Below are positions 39,988 to 50,171 of a stretch of 64,000 nt of DNA, one piece after another. The translations under genes and the position numbers were made by a program. The notes beneath the pieces are model-generated. The model saw nothing but the letters and a program-made list of their open reading frames with translations. It did no database searches and had not been told where the DNA came from. Every line of letters begins with the position of its first letter. Position 1 is the first letter of the stretch. Origin of the DNA: an uncultured Acidobacteriota bacterium (GTDB lineage: Bacteria; Acidobacteriota; Thermoanaerobaculia; Gp7-AA8); the NCBI GenBank assembly GCA_937870635.1, contig CALMZP010000031.1, positions 1-64,000 on the forward strand, read 5' to 3'.

Positions 39988-41147
39988 TGCCGCGGCGGAT
40001 CGTCGTCATTGGCGGCGGTCCGATCGGAATCGCGGCAGCCATCAGCGCTGCCGACCGCGGTTTCGACGTGACTCTGCTCGAAGAGGGTGAAGTGGGACAG
40101 TCGCTCCGCTCGTGGGGAGCGACGCGATTTTTCACGCCGCTCTCGATGAACGTCTCTCCGCGAATGCTCGAGCTTCTCGGGTCCGAGGCTCCGCCAGCCG
40201 ACGCGTTGCTCACCGGGAGGGAGATGGCCGATCGTGTGCTGGCCCCACTGGCAGGGCGCCAGCCATTGAAGGGGAAAGTGCACACGAGGACGCGCGTCCT
40301 GGCGATTGGCCGCCGCGGGCTGATGCGGTCCGACTACGCCGGCCACCCCCTCCGCGCCGAACGCCCGTTCCGCCTGATCGTGGAGAACGGTACGGAGCAG
40401 AGGCTCGAAGCGGATGCCATCCTCGACGCCACCGGCGGTTACGTCGTGCCGAATCCTGTTGGATCCGGCGGCCTTCCCGCACGAGGCGAAAGCCGCCTCG
40501 GGCACCGCCTCATCCGCACGCTGGGCGAGCTCGATGATCGTCGTTCCGAGCTGCGCGGCAAACGCGTGCTTCTCGTCGGCGATGGTCACTCCGCAGCGAA
40601 CGCGGTCCTTGTCCTGGCTTCGCTGGCCGTGGAAGACCGCTCCACGCGCGTGATCTGGGCCGTGCGATCGCTCAAGCGGCGCCCCTGCGAGGAGATCGCG
40701 AACGATCCGCTGGCGGAGCGCGAGCGCGTCGTGGCGCAGGCCAACGCCCTCGCCGAGAATCCGCCCCCTTTTCTGGTCGTGGAGCGGCGCGCGGCGATCG
40801 ATTCGTTCACCCAGAGCGAAGACGGCATCACCGTAACCCTCGGTCCGGATCGCTCCGTCGTCTGCGACTTCATCTGCGGGTTTACCGGATTCAGGCCGAG
40901 CCACGCCATTCAATCGGAGCTGACGCTCGACATCTCGCCGGTGACCGAAGGCGGCGCGCGCCTCTATCGTGCCGTGTCGAACGTGACCGATTGCCTGAGC
41001 GTTCCCCAGGTAACGCCGCGCGACCTCGAAAGCGGAGAGCCGAACTACTGGTTCGTCGGTTCGCGGGGATACGGCCGCGCGCGGACGTTCCTGCTGCAGA
41101 CGGGTCTCGCCCAGGTCGAGACGATTCTCGAGTCGATCCGGCCATGA
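39987..41147 (+). CDS. FAD/NAD(P)-dependent oxidoreductase of unknown substrate
   Basis: 386 residues. VVIGGGPIGIAAAISAADRG is the FAD-binding Rossmann motif, ILDATGGYVVPNP the mid-domain ATG motif, and GKRVLLVGDGHSAANAVLVL a second nucleotide-binding motif for NAD(P)H, giving the two-dinucleotide fold of flavin monooxygenases and thioredoxin reductase relatives. FICGFTGFRPSH closes the FAD site. No CxxC is present, so it is not a thioredoxin reductase. ATG overlaps the previous stop (TGATG) and the radical SAM ATG overlaps its stop (ATGA), so the three proteins are co-produced. Confidence 0.85.
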   Translation: MPRRIVVIGGGPIGIAAAISAADRGFDVTLLEEGEVGQSLRSWGATRFFTPLSMNVSPRMLELLGSEAPPADALLTGREMADRVLAPLAGRQPLKGKVHTRTRVLAIGRRGLMRSDYAGHPLRAERPFRLIVENGTEQRLEADAILDATGGYVVPNPVGSGGLPARGESRLGHRLIRTLGELDDRRSELRGKRVLLVGDGHSAANAVLVLASLAVEDRSTRVIWAVRSLKRRPCEEIANDPLAERERVVAQANALAENPPPFLVVERRAAIDSFTQSEDGITVTLGPDRSVVCDFICGFTGFRPSHAIQSELTLDISPVTEGGARLYRAVSNVTDCLSVPQVTPRDLESGEPNYWFVGSRGYGRARTFLLQTGLAQVETILESIRP

Positions 41148-42007
41148 CCGAGGCGCCGCTGGTTTCTCTGGCATCACTCGATACGCTGTGGTTCCAGGTA
41201 TCGGGGACGTTGTGCAATATCGCCTGCACGCATTGCTTCATCTCCTGTTCACCTCAGAATCATTCGCACGAGATGATGACCCTCGCTGATGTCGAAGAAC
41301 GTCTGGACGAAGCGCGTGCGATCGGTGTGCGCGAGTACTACTTCACCGGCGGGGAACCTTTCATGAATCGCGACATGATCGCCATTCTCGAAAAGACGCT
41401 GCGGCAGGGCCCGGCGACGGTCCTCACGAACGGCATGCTTCTTCCGCCGGCGGTCTGCCGGAAGCTGAAGGAGCTGTTCGACGCGAGCGACTACTCCCTC
41501 GACATCCGCATCAGCATCGACGGTTTCGATCGCGCCTCGCACGACGCCATCCGCGGCCCTGGAGTCTGGGACCGGGTGATGACAGGCATTGCCAACCTCG
41601 TCGCTGCCGGGCTGAATCCGGTGATCACGGTGACCACTGCGGCGGAAGGCGTGGAGACCAGCGAAGGACGAATGCGTTTTCTCGAGCTGATGCGGACGTT
41701 CGGGATCGACAAGCCGCGCCTCAAGGTCCTGTCGCTCTTCCGCATCGGCGCCGAGGAGAAGAGAAGTCGTGCGTACGCCGACTGGGAACGGCTTTCCTCG
41801 GACATGCTCGAGACGGGCGACGCCGGTTCACTGCAGTGCGCATCGGGGCGGATGGTAACCAGCAGGGGCGTCTACGTCTGCCCGATTCTCATCGAGGAGG
41901 AAGGCGCACGGATGGGCGATCGTCTCGCCGATGCGCAGCGGCCATTTCCGCTGCGATACGGAGCCTGTCATACATGCTGGGTGGATGGGGTGACGTGCAC
42001 GACATGA
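41144..42007 (+). CDS. Radical SAM enzyme with extra C-terminal Cys residues
   Basis: 287 residues. LWFQVSGTLCNIACTHCFIS holds the CxxxCxxC iron-sulfur motif that cleaves S-adenosylmethionine; YYFTGGEPFMNRDM is the GGEP motif, and ISIDGFDRASHD the typical beta5/6 region. C-terminal Cys residues (LQCASGRM; YVCPILIEEEG; GACHTCWVDGVTC) could bind an auxiliary cluster in SPASM/twitch fashion. The radical reaction and substrate are unknown. Third gene of the AhpD-FAD-radical SAM cluster. Confidence 0.92.
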   Translation: MTEAPLVSLASLDTLWFQVSGTLCNIACTHCFISCSPQNHSHEMMTLADVEERLDEARAIGVREYYFTGGEPFMNRDMIAILEKTLRQGPATVLTNGMLLPPAVCRKLKELFDASDYSLDIRISIDGFDRASHDAIRGPGVWDRVMTGIANLVAAGLNPVITVTTAAEGVETSEGRMRFLELMRTFGIDKPRLKVLSLFRIGAEEKRSRAYADWERLSSDMLETGDAGSLQCASGRMVTSRGVYVCPILIEEEGARMGDRLADAQRPFPLRYGACHTCWVDGVTCTT

Positions 42008-42010
42008 AGC

Positions 42011-42189
42011 GTGACGAGTTACGAGTGACGAGTGGCGAGTGACGGGTGACTTCGGCACGTCACTCTGAGCCGCGTGAGACGGCGAAGGGCCTCAAACGGC
42101 GCGCTCTTCGCATCCTGAGATCCTTCGGCGTCTTCGCGCCTCAGGATGACGTGATTAGCGATGATGCCCGTCACTCGTCACCCGTCACT
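42011..42189. repeat. Composite palindrome: GTGACGA heptamers around a GTCA-CTGAG element
   Basis: Left arm GTGACGA/GTTACGA/GTGACGA/GTGGCGA/GTGACGG (42011-42050), central palindrome with AGACGGCGAAGGGCCTCAA and TTCGGCGTCTTCGCGCCTCA (42056-42153), right arm CCCGTCACTCGTCACCCGTCAC (42168-42189). It separates the radical SAM gene from the metallophosphoesterase gene. Confidence 0.9.
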
Positions 42190-42194
42190 GAAAC

Positions 42195-42974
42195 ATGAGA
42201 TTCGCGTTCATCGGCGGCATCTACTCGAATTACTGGGCGCTGCGAGCGACCCTCGACGACATCTCCCGGCGCGGTGTCGACGGCGTATGGTTCCTCGGCG
42301 ACCTCGGAGCGTTCGGACCTCATCCCGACCGCATCCCGGAGCTGTTGATCGAGCGCGGAATGCCGGGAATCCAGGGAAACTACGAGGAATCGCTCTCTTC
42401 GCGAGCGGAAGACTGTCATTGTGGATACACCGATCCGCGCGACAGCCACTACGCGCAAATTTCCTATGACTACACATTCGCGAACACCTCCGATGCGCAC
42501 AAGGACTGGATGGGGACGCTGCCGAGGGAGATCCGCTTCCAAGCGGGTGGGAAGCGGTTTCTGCTGGTGCATGGCTCTCCACGGCGGATCAATGAGTTCC
42601 TCTGGCGGTCGACGTCGCCGGATCCGTTTCTCGAGAGACTTTGCGTCGAGTCGGAAGCCGACGTGATCGTCTGCACGCACACGGGGCTGCATTGGCATCG
42701 CCCCCTGCCGGGCGGCCGGCACGTCGTGAATGCCGGAGTCATCGGCAGGCCGGCCAACGATGGCCGGACGAACGTCTGGTTCGCGGTCGTGGAAGTAAAC
42801 GGAGGCGCAGTCACGGCCGAGTTCGTTCCGGTCGAGTACGACCATCGCCGGCTGGCGGGGGAGATGCAGAAGGAGCGGCTGCCAGGCGAGTTCATCGAAA
42901 CGGTTCTGACCGGGTGGTGGACGACCTGTCTGGAGGTATTGCCGCCGAAGGAACGAGCCGCAGGGCGATTTTAG
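42195..42974 (+). CDS. Metallophosphoesterase-fold protein with a degenerate metal site
   Basis: 259 residues. The calcineurin-like fold is recognisable: WFLGDLGAFGPHPDRIPELL (GDxVGxGP block), IQGNYEESL (GNHE position, here GNYE), FLLVHGSPRRIN and VIVCTHTGLHWHRPL. At the N-terminus, where DxH supplies the first metal ligands (SDIHGN), the sequence is IGGIYSNYWAL, so both ligands are lost. ECxCGYTDPRD is a distinctive insertion. This is probably not a simple YfcE-type phosphodiesterase. It follows the radical SAM cluster, separated only by a repeat. The stop codon lies in the next ATTTTAG repeat unit. Confidence 0.82.
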   Translation: MRFAFIGGIYSNYWALRATLDDISRRGVDGVWFLGDLGAFGPHPDRIPELLIERGMPGIQGNYEESLSSRAEDCHCGYTDPRDSHYAQISYDYTFANTSDAHKDWMGTLPREIRFQAGGKRFLLVHGSPRRINEFLWRSTSPDPFLERLCVESEADVIVCTHTGLHWHRPLPGGRHVVNAGVIGRPANDGRTNVWFAVVEVNGGAVTAEFVPVEYDHRRLAGEMQKERLPGEFIETVLTGWWTTCLEVLPPKERAAGRF

Positions 42975-43042
42975 ATTTTGGTTTTCAGATTTTGGATTTG
43001 AGAATTTCATCAATCCAAAATCCAAAATCCAAAATCCAAAAT
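42968..43042. repeat. Heptamer palindrome, ATTTTGG family, copy 7 (degenerate left arm)
   Basis: Left arm ATTTTAG, ATTTTGG, TTTTCAG, ATTTTGG (42968-42999), right arm AAT plus CCAAAAT units to 43042. The first unit contains the TAG stop codon of the metallophosphoesterase gene. An ATG at the right edge (43041) is followed by 15 codons and a stop, so it does not start Kup. Confidence 0.9.
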
Positions 43043-43074
43043 GCTCTGTGGTACCTTGTCGCGGCCTCGGAGCG

Positions 43075-44958
43075 ATGGAATCACCTGAACAGCGCCAGAG
43101 TCGGCGTTATCTTCTGACACTCTCTCTTGGTGCGCTGGGTGTCGTGTTTGGAGACATCGGGACCAGCCCGCTCTACGCATTCAAAGAGTGCTTCATGGAG
43201 CATCACGGGCGGCAGCTGCTGCCGACGCCAGAGAACATCCTGGGTGTCCTGTCGCTGATCTTCTGGGCGCTCACGTTCATCATCTCGCTGGCCTACCTGC
43301 AGTTCGTGATGCGGGCGGACAACAAGGGCGAGGGCGGAATTCTCGCTCTGATGTCGCTCGCTCGTCCCCGGTCAGGCAAGAAGCGGCGCATCGTGCTGAT
43401 CAGCCTCGGTCTCTTTGGAGCCGCGCTCCTTTACGGAGACGGGATGATCACGCCTGCGATCACGGTCCTCTCGGCCGTCGAAGGTCTCGAAGTGGCTACG
43501 CCCATTTTCGGACCCTATGTCGTCTACATCTCGATCGTGATCATCGGCCTGCTCTTCGTCGTGCAGAAGTTCGGCACCGGGCGGGTGGGGAAGGTCTTCG
43601 GGCCGATCATGATCGTGTGGTTCATCACGATCGCCGCTCTCGGAATCTGGCACATTCTGCGCGAGCCGAGGGTTCTGGCGGCGATCCATCCGGCCTACGC
43701 GCGCGATTTTTTCATCGAAAACGGCGCCACGGGCTTTCTCGTGCTCGGCGCCGTCTTTCTCGTCGTGACCGGTGGCGAGGCGCTTTACGCCGACATGGGT
43801 CACTTCGGCGCGCGTCCGATCCGTCTGGCCTGGTACGTGTTCGTGTTCCCTGCGCTGCTCCTGAACTACTTCGGTCAGGGTGCGTTCCTTCTTCACACGC
43901 CCGCCGGCATTACCAACCCGTTCTATGAGATGGCGCCGAAGTGGGCACTCTATCCGCTCGTGGGGCTGGCCACGATTGCCGCATCGATCGCGTCACAGGC
44001 AGTGATCTCGGGGGCCTTCTCGATCACCCGGCAGGCCGTCCAGCTCGGATACCTGCCTCGCCTCCGCATCTGGCACACGTCCGCCCGCGAGATCGGGCAG
44101 ATTTACATCCCGTCGCTCAACTGGGGCCTGATGGTGGCGGCCATGGGGCTCGTCCTGACCTTCGGCAGTGCCTCGAACCTGGCAGCCGCATACGGTGTGG
44201 CCGTCACGGCTACGATGGCCATCACCACGACGCTTCTGGCCGTGGTGGCGCGCCAGAAGTGGCGGTGGACCGCACCGGCGCTCGCTCTGCTCATCATTCC
44301 GATGCTGACCGCGGATCTGTCGTTCTTCGGCGCGAATATCGTGAAAATCTGGGACGGCGGATGGTTCCCCCTGGTGATCGGCATTCTCGCATTCACGGTG
44401 ATGACGACGTGGTTCCGCGGACGGCGCATCCTCAACGCGCGTCTTGCCGAAAGCGCGATGACCATGGACATGTTCGTCGGCGAGCTCGCCGCGAACCGTA
44501 TTCATCGCGTCCGGGGGACGGCGATCTTCATGACCCGGGCGCACGAGGGCATCCCCACGACGCTTCTGCACAACATCAAGCACAACAAGGTCGTGCACGA
44601 GAAGGTCGTATTCCTCAGCGTCGACATCGAGGAAACCGCTCACCTCAACGACGAGGAACGTTTCGAGTGGAAGGAGCTGGGATACGGTGTGTACCGGCTC
44701 TTTCTTCGCTTCGGATTCATGGAGGAGCCGGACATCCCCGCGACGCTCACGCGGCTCCCCGGCCCGGTGGCGTTCAATCCGATGGTGACGAGCTACTTCC
44801 TCGGCCGCGAGACGCTCATTCCGACAAAGCATCCCGGCATGGCCATCTGGAGGGAGCATCTCTTCTCATGGATGATGCGCAACTCGAGCAGCGCATCGAC
44901 ATTCTTCTCCCTGCCCGCGAATCAGGTCATCGAGCTCGGGGCGCAGGTGGAGATTTAG
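43075..44958 (+). CDS. kup: Kup-type potassium uptake transporter
   Basis: 627 residues. LGALGVVFGDIGTSPLYAFK is the N-terminal KUP signature, ADNKGEGGILALMSLARP the second, followed by about twelve membrane helices and a hydrophilic C-terminal domain (residues 470-627) typical of K+/H+ symporters. ATG 43075 chosen; residues before the GALGV block are short as in E. coli Kup (622). Imports potassium independent of ATP. Followed by repeats, probably monocistronic. Confidence 0.95.
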   Translation: MESPEQRQSRRYLLTLSLGALGVVFGDIGTSPLYAFKECFMEHHGRQLLPTPENILGVLSLIFWALTFIISLAYLQFVMRADNKGEGGILALMSLARPRSGKKRRIVLISLGLFGAALLYGDGMITPAITVLSAVEGLEVATPIFGPYVVYISIVIIGLLFVVQKFGTGRVGKVFGPIMIVWFITIAALGIWHILREPRVLAAIHPAYARDFFIENGATGFLVLGAVFLVVTGGEALYADMGHFGARPIRLAWYVFVFPALLLNYFGQGAFLLHTPAGITNPFYEMAPKWALYPLVGLATIAASIASQAVISGAFSITRQAVQLGYLPRLRIWHTSAREIGQIYIPSLNWGLMVAAMGLVLTFGSASNLAAAYGVAVTATMAITTTLLAVVARQKWRWTAPALALLIIPMLTADLSFFGANIVKIWDGGWFPLVIGILAFTVMTTWFRGRRILNARLAESAMTMDMFVGELAANRIHRVRGTAIFMTRAHEGIPTTLLHNIKHNKVVHEKVVFLSVDIEETAHLNDEERFEWKELGYGVYRLFLRFGFMEEPDIPATLTRLPGPVAFNPMVTSYFLGRETLIPTKHPGMAIWREHLFSWMMRNSSSASTFFSLPANQVIELGAQVEI

Positions 44959-44959
44959 T

Positions 44960-44997
44960 CGTTAACCGTTAACCGTTAACCGTTAACCGTTAACCGT
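44960..44997. repeat. GTTAACC heptamer array (left half of a composite)
   Basis: Five GTTAACC units directly after the kup stop codon. The complementary GGTTAAC array lies at 46630-46731, on the other side of the IS element. Confidence 0.95.
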
Positions 44998-45027
44998 GAG
45001 CCGCTGATCGTGACCACGTCACCCTGA

Positions 45028-46528
45028 GAGGCTGTGCAGGTATCGATTTCTCGAGCGACACGATGACGAGCAGGGCCGATCGGTCGTAAGACCGCGATCG
45101 GCCAATCAGCCTCTTTGGCTTTGGCCAGGTCGCCGGATTCGATCTAAGGGCCTCGGTTCATCATACTTGTCAGGCGCGGGATGGGTTTCCATCGTCGCGC
45201 GATGGTTCTTGCCTAAGCGAGTGACCACTCACGCCGCATGTTGTTTGCTATGGCGAGCAACAACGCAACGGATCGAGCCTTGTTGATGCTTCGGACGAGG
45301 AACCGGGTCAGTCCATGCGCTCGAGCATGAGCGTTTGCGAGTTCTGCCGTTGCTCCTCGTTCCTTGTAGGCAGTTTTTGCATATTCGGTAGCCATTCGCG
45401 TTCGCCAATCAGCGACCGCTTCTGAGTCGGTAGGGCGCACCTCGGTGGCATCTCGTTCAAGAGCGCGCGGTGGACGAACAGGTGCGATGACGTGGGTGCC
45501 GCGTTCCGATAAAGAGTCGATGCCTGCTAGAGTCACGCACCCGCCATCCTCAAGCCATTCCATTGGATTCTTCCCGAAGCGTTTGTCGATCTGCTCGGCT
45601 AGAGGAACCGTCATTCGTTGATCGGTACCGTGGTTGTTGACCTCGACTGCAGCGACAACCTTCGATCGGGTGTCGGTCACGAAGTGGACATTCAGTGCCG
45701 GCCGAAAGCCTCCGTCGGCCATCTTCATCACTCGTGCCTCGGGATCGGTCGTTGAGCTTCGCGCTTCGCTCTTCTTCTTGCCGTTGTTCGACTTCTTCCG
45801 CTCCTCGATCTCGGGGAGTTCCGCTAATGCCTCTTCGATCCGCTGGGATCGATCACGCGCTGCTCGAAGTCGCGCCGCATCTCGCCTCCGAGTCCCTGCT
45901 GCCCCGTCACGCTCGAGTTCCTGTTTGAGGTCTTCCACTTGTTGCCGTGCAATCTCCCGGCATTCCTCGAGCCCACCCTTGGTGTGGAACGATCCCGATC
46001 CCGCCGATGCGCGTACCTTCATCCCGTCCTGGGCCACCCGTTCGAGCGTCACCAGATCTTTGTCCATGAGCACCGCAACCGTGTTTGTCAGTATCCGATC
46101 GAACTCTTTCTCCGACAAACTGCGGAAGTCCGAGAGCACGTGATAGCCAGGTGTGACGCCCCCGCAAATCCACTGGTATCGCCAGTCCGTCTCACACAGC
46201 CGCGCTATCTCTCGCGCCGAGCCAATCCCCTCGATCGTTCCGAATAGCCACAGCGCCATCAGGATCTTTGGATCGATCGCTGATCGGCCCGGCGAGCCCT
46301 CCACCGCTCGGATCTTCTCGTAGAAGTCCGACAAGTCGACCCGCTCTACAAACTCCCACACTGCTCGCACCGGGTCACCCTCCCGAACCATTCGATCCAG
46401 ATCCAAGGGCATCAGCCGCAGTTGCGTCCGGTTCGGGCTTAACACTCGCTTGTTGTCTTTCCGCATGGCTAATTATAGACTCTAATTAGGCATCTTAATA
46501 GTGAATGATTCAATTTCTGCACAGCCTC
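45028..46528. mobile_element. Complete insertion sequence, IS1182-like
   Basis: 1501 bp. Terminal inverted repeats GAGGCTGTGCAG (45028-45039) and CTGCACAGCCTC (46517-46528) are exact complements. The host sequence TGA is duplicated on both sides (45025-45027 and 46529-46531). The element carries one transposase gene on the minus strand, with 185 bp and 62 bp of end sequence. It lies within a GTCACCCTGAG-type palindrome; removing it and one TGA restores CCCTGAGCCGCGAAGACGG, which matches the sister copy at 42066 closely. The family name rests on the transposase. Confidence 0.95.
45213..46466 (-). CDS. DDE transposase, IS1182-family-like
   Basis: 417 residues. LDLDRMVREGDPVRAVWEFV and GRSAIDPKILMALWLFGTIE with GSAREIARLCETD are the N-terminal DNA-binding block of IS1182-type transposases. 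The DDE residues fit D in RVAQDGMKVRASAG, D in VHFVTDTRSKVVAAVE and E near YKERGATAELANAHAR, followed by the RSINKARSVALLLAIANNM block. An alanine/arginine coiled region with a KKSNNGKKKSEARSS linker lies between the first and second Asp. No frameshift or stop, so it may be active. Confidence 0.93.
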   Translation of the reverse strand: MRKDNKRVLSPNRTQLRLMPLDLDRMVREGDPVRAVWEFVERVDLSDFYEKIRAVEGSPGRSAIDPKILMALWLFGTIEGIGSAREIARLCETDWRYQWICGGVTPGYHVLSDFRSLSEKEFDRILTNTVAVLMDKDLVTLERVAQDGMKVRASAGSGSFHTKGGLEECREIARQQVEDLKQELERDGAAGTRRRDAARLRAARDRSQRIEEALAELPEIEERKKSNNGKKKSEARSSTTDPEARVMKMADGGFRPALNVHFVTDTRSKVVAAVEVNNHGTDQRMTVPLAEQIDKRFGKNPMEWLEDGGCVTLAGIDSLSERGTHVIAPVRPPRALERDATEVRPTDSEAVADWRTRMATEYAKTAYKERGATAELANAHARAHGLTRFLVRSINKARSVALLLAIANNMRREWSLA

Positions 46529-46614
46529 TGAGCCGCGAAGACGGCGAAGGGTCTCAAACTACGGTAATCGTATTCTGAGATCCTTCGGCGTCTTCGCGCC
46601 TCAGGATGATGTGG
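46529..46614. repeat. GTCATCCTGAG palindrome, right part, split by the IS
   Basis: The right part TGAGCCGCGAAGACGGCGAA ... CGTCTTCGCGCCTCAGGATG belongs with 45011-45027 (TGACCACGTCACCCTGA) on the other side of the IS. Together they make one copy of the central palindrome seen at 27186, 42056 and 53051. Confidence 0.9.
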
Positions 46615-46629
46615 GGTTACCCTCTTCGC

Positions 46630-46731
46630 GGTTAACGGTTAACGGTTAACGGTTAACGGTTAACGGTTAACGGTTAACGGTTAACGGTTAACGGTTCGCG
46701 GTCAACGGTTAACGGGTTATCGGTTATCGGT
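46630..46731. repeat. GGTTAAC heptamer array, longest copy
   Basis: About thirteen units, ten of them exact GGTTAAC; the distal end decays to GGTTCGC, GGTCAAC, GGTTATC. It reaches to within four bases of the aat stop codon and is the right arm of the composite whose left arm is at 44960-44997. Confidence 0.95.
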
Positions 46732-46734
46732 CAC

Positions 46735-47370
46735 CTAGAACAACGTGAGCTCTTTGCCTTGCGCCGCTTCCAGCATGTCCAGGAACCTCGTCCGCGTGAT
46801 CAGGCGAGCGCCGAGGGCTTCCATGTGCGGGGTCATGACCTGGCAGTCGAGCCACGTGGCGCCGCGCTCGCGGAGGTGATCGATCAGGTGCAGGAGGGCG
46901 AGCTTCGAGCCGTTGGGTTTGCGGTAGAACATGCTCTCGCCGGTGAACACGCCGCCTGAGTCGACCCCGTAAACGCCGCCCACGAGATCTTCTCCATCCC
47001 ACACTTCGACGCTGTGGGCATCGCCGGCGCGATGCAACGCCGTGTAGGCCTCGATGATCGCCGGCTCGATCCACGTACCGTCCTGGTCGGGTCGGGGAGC
47101 CTCGGCGCAGGCCGCGATCACTCTCGAGAACGCGCGGTCGATCGAGAACGTGAAAGGTGTCTTGCGGGCGATCTTCTGCAGGCTTCGGCCGACGTGCAGC
47201 TCATCGAAGATCAGAACCGCGCGGCGGCGCGGCGAGAACCACGGCATCGGCAGGTCGTCGTGTGGCCAGGGAAAGATGCCATGGCGATAGGCGTCGCGCA
47301 GCACTTTCACGCGCAGATCGTTGCCGAAGGCGACGATGTCGCCTCTGACGGTGCGAGGATCAGGGAACAT
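46735..47370 (-). CDS. aat: Leucyl/phenylalanyl-tRNA--protein transferase
   Basis: 211 residues from ATG 47370. FPWPHDDLPMPWFSPRRRAV, DGTWIEPAIIEAYTALHRAG, HSVEVWDGEDLVGGVYGVDS and GGVFTGESMFYRKPNGSK are the Aat family blocks. Adds Leu or Phe to proteins with N-terminal Lys/Arg, marking them for ClpS-ClpAP. It is encoded downstream of clpS and clpA, so the whole pathway is in one operon. The start codon is created by the edge of an ATTTTGG palindrome, without a Shine-Dalgarno sequence; upstream residues in the longer frame are repeat-derived. Confidence 0.95.
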   Translation of the reverse strand: MFPDPRTVRGDIVAFGNDLRVKVLRDAYRHGIFPWPHDDLPMPWFSPRRRAVLIFDELHVGRSLQKIARKTPFTFSIDRAFSRVIAACAEAPRPDQDGTWIEPAIIEAYTALHRAGDAHSVEVWDGEDLVGGVYGVDSGGVFTGESMFYRKPNGSKLALLHLIDHLRERGATWLDCQVMTPHMEALGARLITRTRFLDMLEAAQGKELTLF

Positions 47371-47443
47371 TTTGGATTTTGGATTTTGGATTTTGGATTT
47401 GGAAATTGGGCGGGCGGGAAATCCAAAATCCAAAATCCAAAAT

Positions 47444-47449
<6 letters not shown>
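47369..47449. repeat. Heptamer palindrome, ATTTTGG family, copy 8, linking clpA stop and aat start
   Basis: Left arm 47369-47401, 19-base spacer, right arm 47421-47449 including a CTAAAAT unit. On the minus strand ATTTTAG gives the TAG stop of clpA, and the last CCAAAAT plus G gives the ATG of aat. One element thus writes both ends. Confidence 0.95.
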
Positions 47450-49676
<2,227 letters not shown>

Positions 49677-49680
<4 letters not shown>

Positions 49681-50024
49681 GCTCTCTCCATCGTACAGAG
49701 AAGCGGATACTCCTGCTCCTGCGCCAGCTCGGTGGTCCGGGCCACCTTCATCTCCGCGATCTCGTACGTGTAAACACCAGCGACGCCGATCCCTTTCACG
49801 TGCACGTTCAGCATGACCTGGATGGCCTGCTGTTCCGGCATGTTGAACACCGACTGCAGGACCCAGACGACGAACTCCATGGTGGTGAAGTCGTCGTTGT
49901 GCAGGAGGACCTTGAAAAGGGGCGGTTCTTCGACCTTCTCCGCGCTTTCCGCGACGGCGGATTCTTCGAAACGTGAGTCAGGAGGAAGCATCGGTTGGAA
50001 AACGCCGGAAACGAGGCCAGACAT
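49677..50024 (-). CDS. clpS: ClpS adaptor
   Basis: About 115 residues (ATG 49991 is an alternative start). LFKVLLHNDDFTTMEFVVWV is the ClpS signature including the Asn-Asp-Asp that reads the free N-terminus, and MLNVHVKGIGVAGVYTYEIA the second half of the pocket. Delivers N-degron proteins to ClpAP. The stop overlaps the clpA TTG start. Confidence 0.95.
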
Positions 50025-50060
50025 TTCGAGTGGAGCGTTTCTCCGCGAACGGCGACGACC

Positions 50061-50143
50061 TTCACCGCAGAGACGCAGAGGACGCAGAGGGACGCAGAGA
50101 GCTTCCTGCCGTCTCTGCGTCCCTCTGCGTTCTCTGCGGTGAG
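50061..50143. repeat. CGCAGAG palindrome, full copy
   Basis: Left arm CCGCAGAG A CGCAGAG GA CGCAGAG GGA CGCAGAG (50065-50100), short spacer, right arm of CTCTGCG units (50112-50142). Spacing between units grows 8, 9, 10 bases. Half of it also ends the MFS gene at 5022-5061. Confidence 0.92.
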
Positions 50144-50171
50144 CGTCGTCTCCTCGGTCCCCGGCGTCTCT

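Noticed and set aside
39987-41147. Thioredoxin reductase
   Set aside because: Two dinucleotide motifs fit, but there is no CxxC redox pair.
43041-43075. ATG at the repeat edge as start of kup
   Set aside because: Its frame stops after about 15 codons and is not the kup frame; kup starts at 43075.
46630-46731. Possible CRISPR array or replication iterons
   Set aside because: Units are 7 bp, contiguous and without spacers; no cas or rep gene is present.
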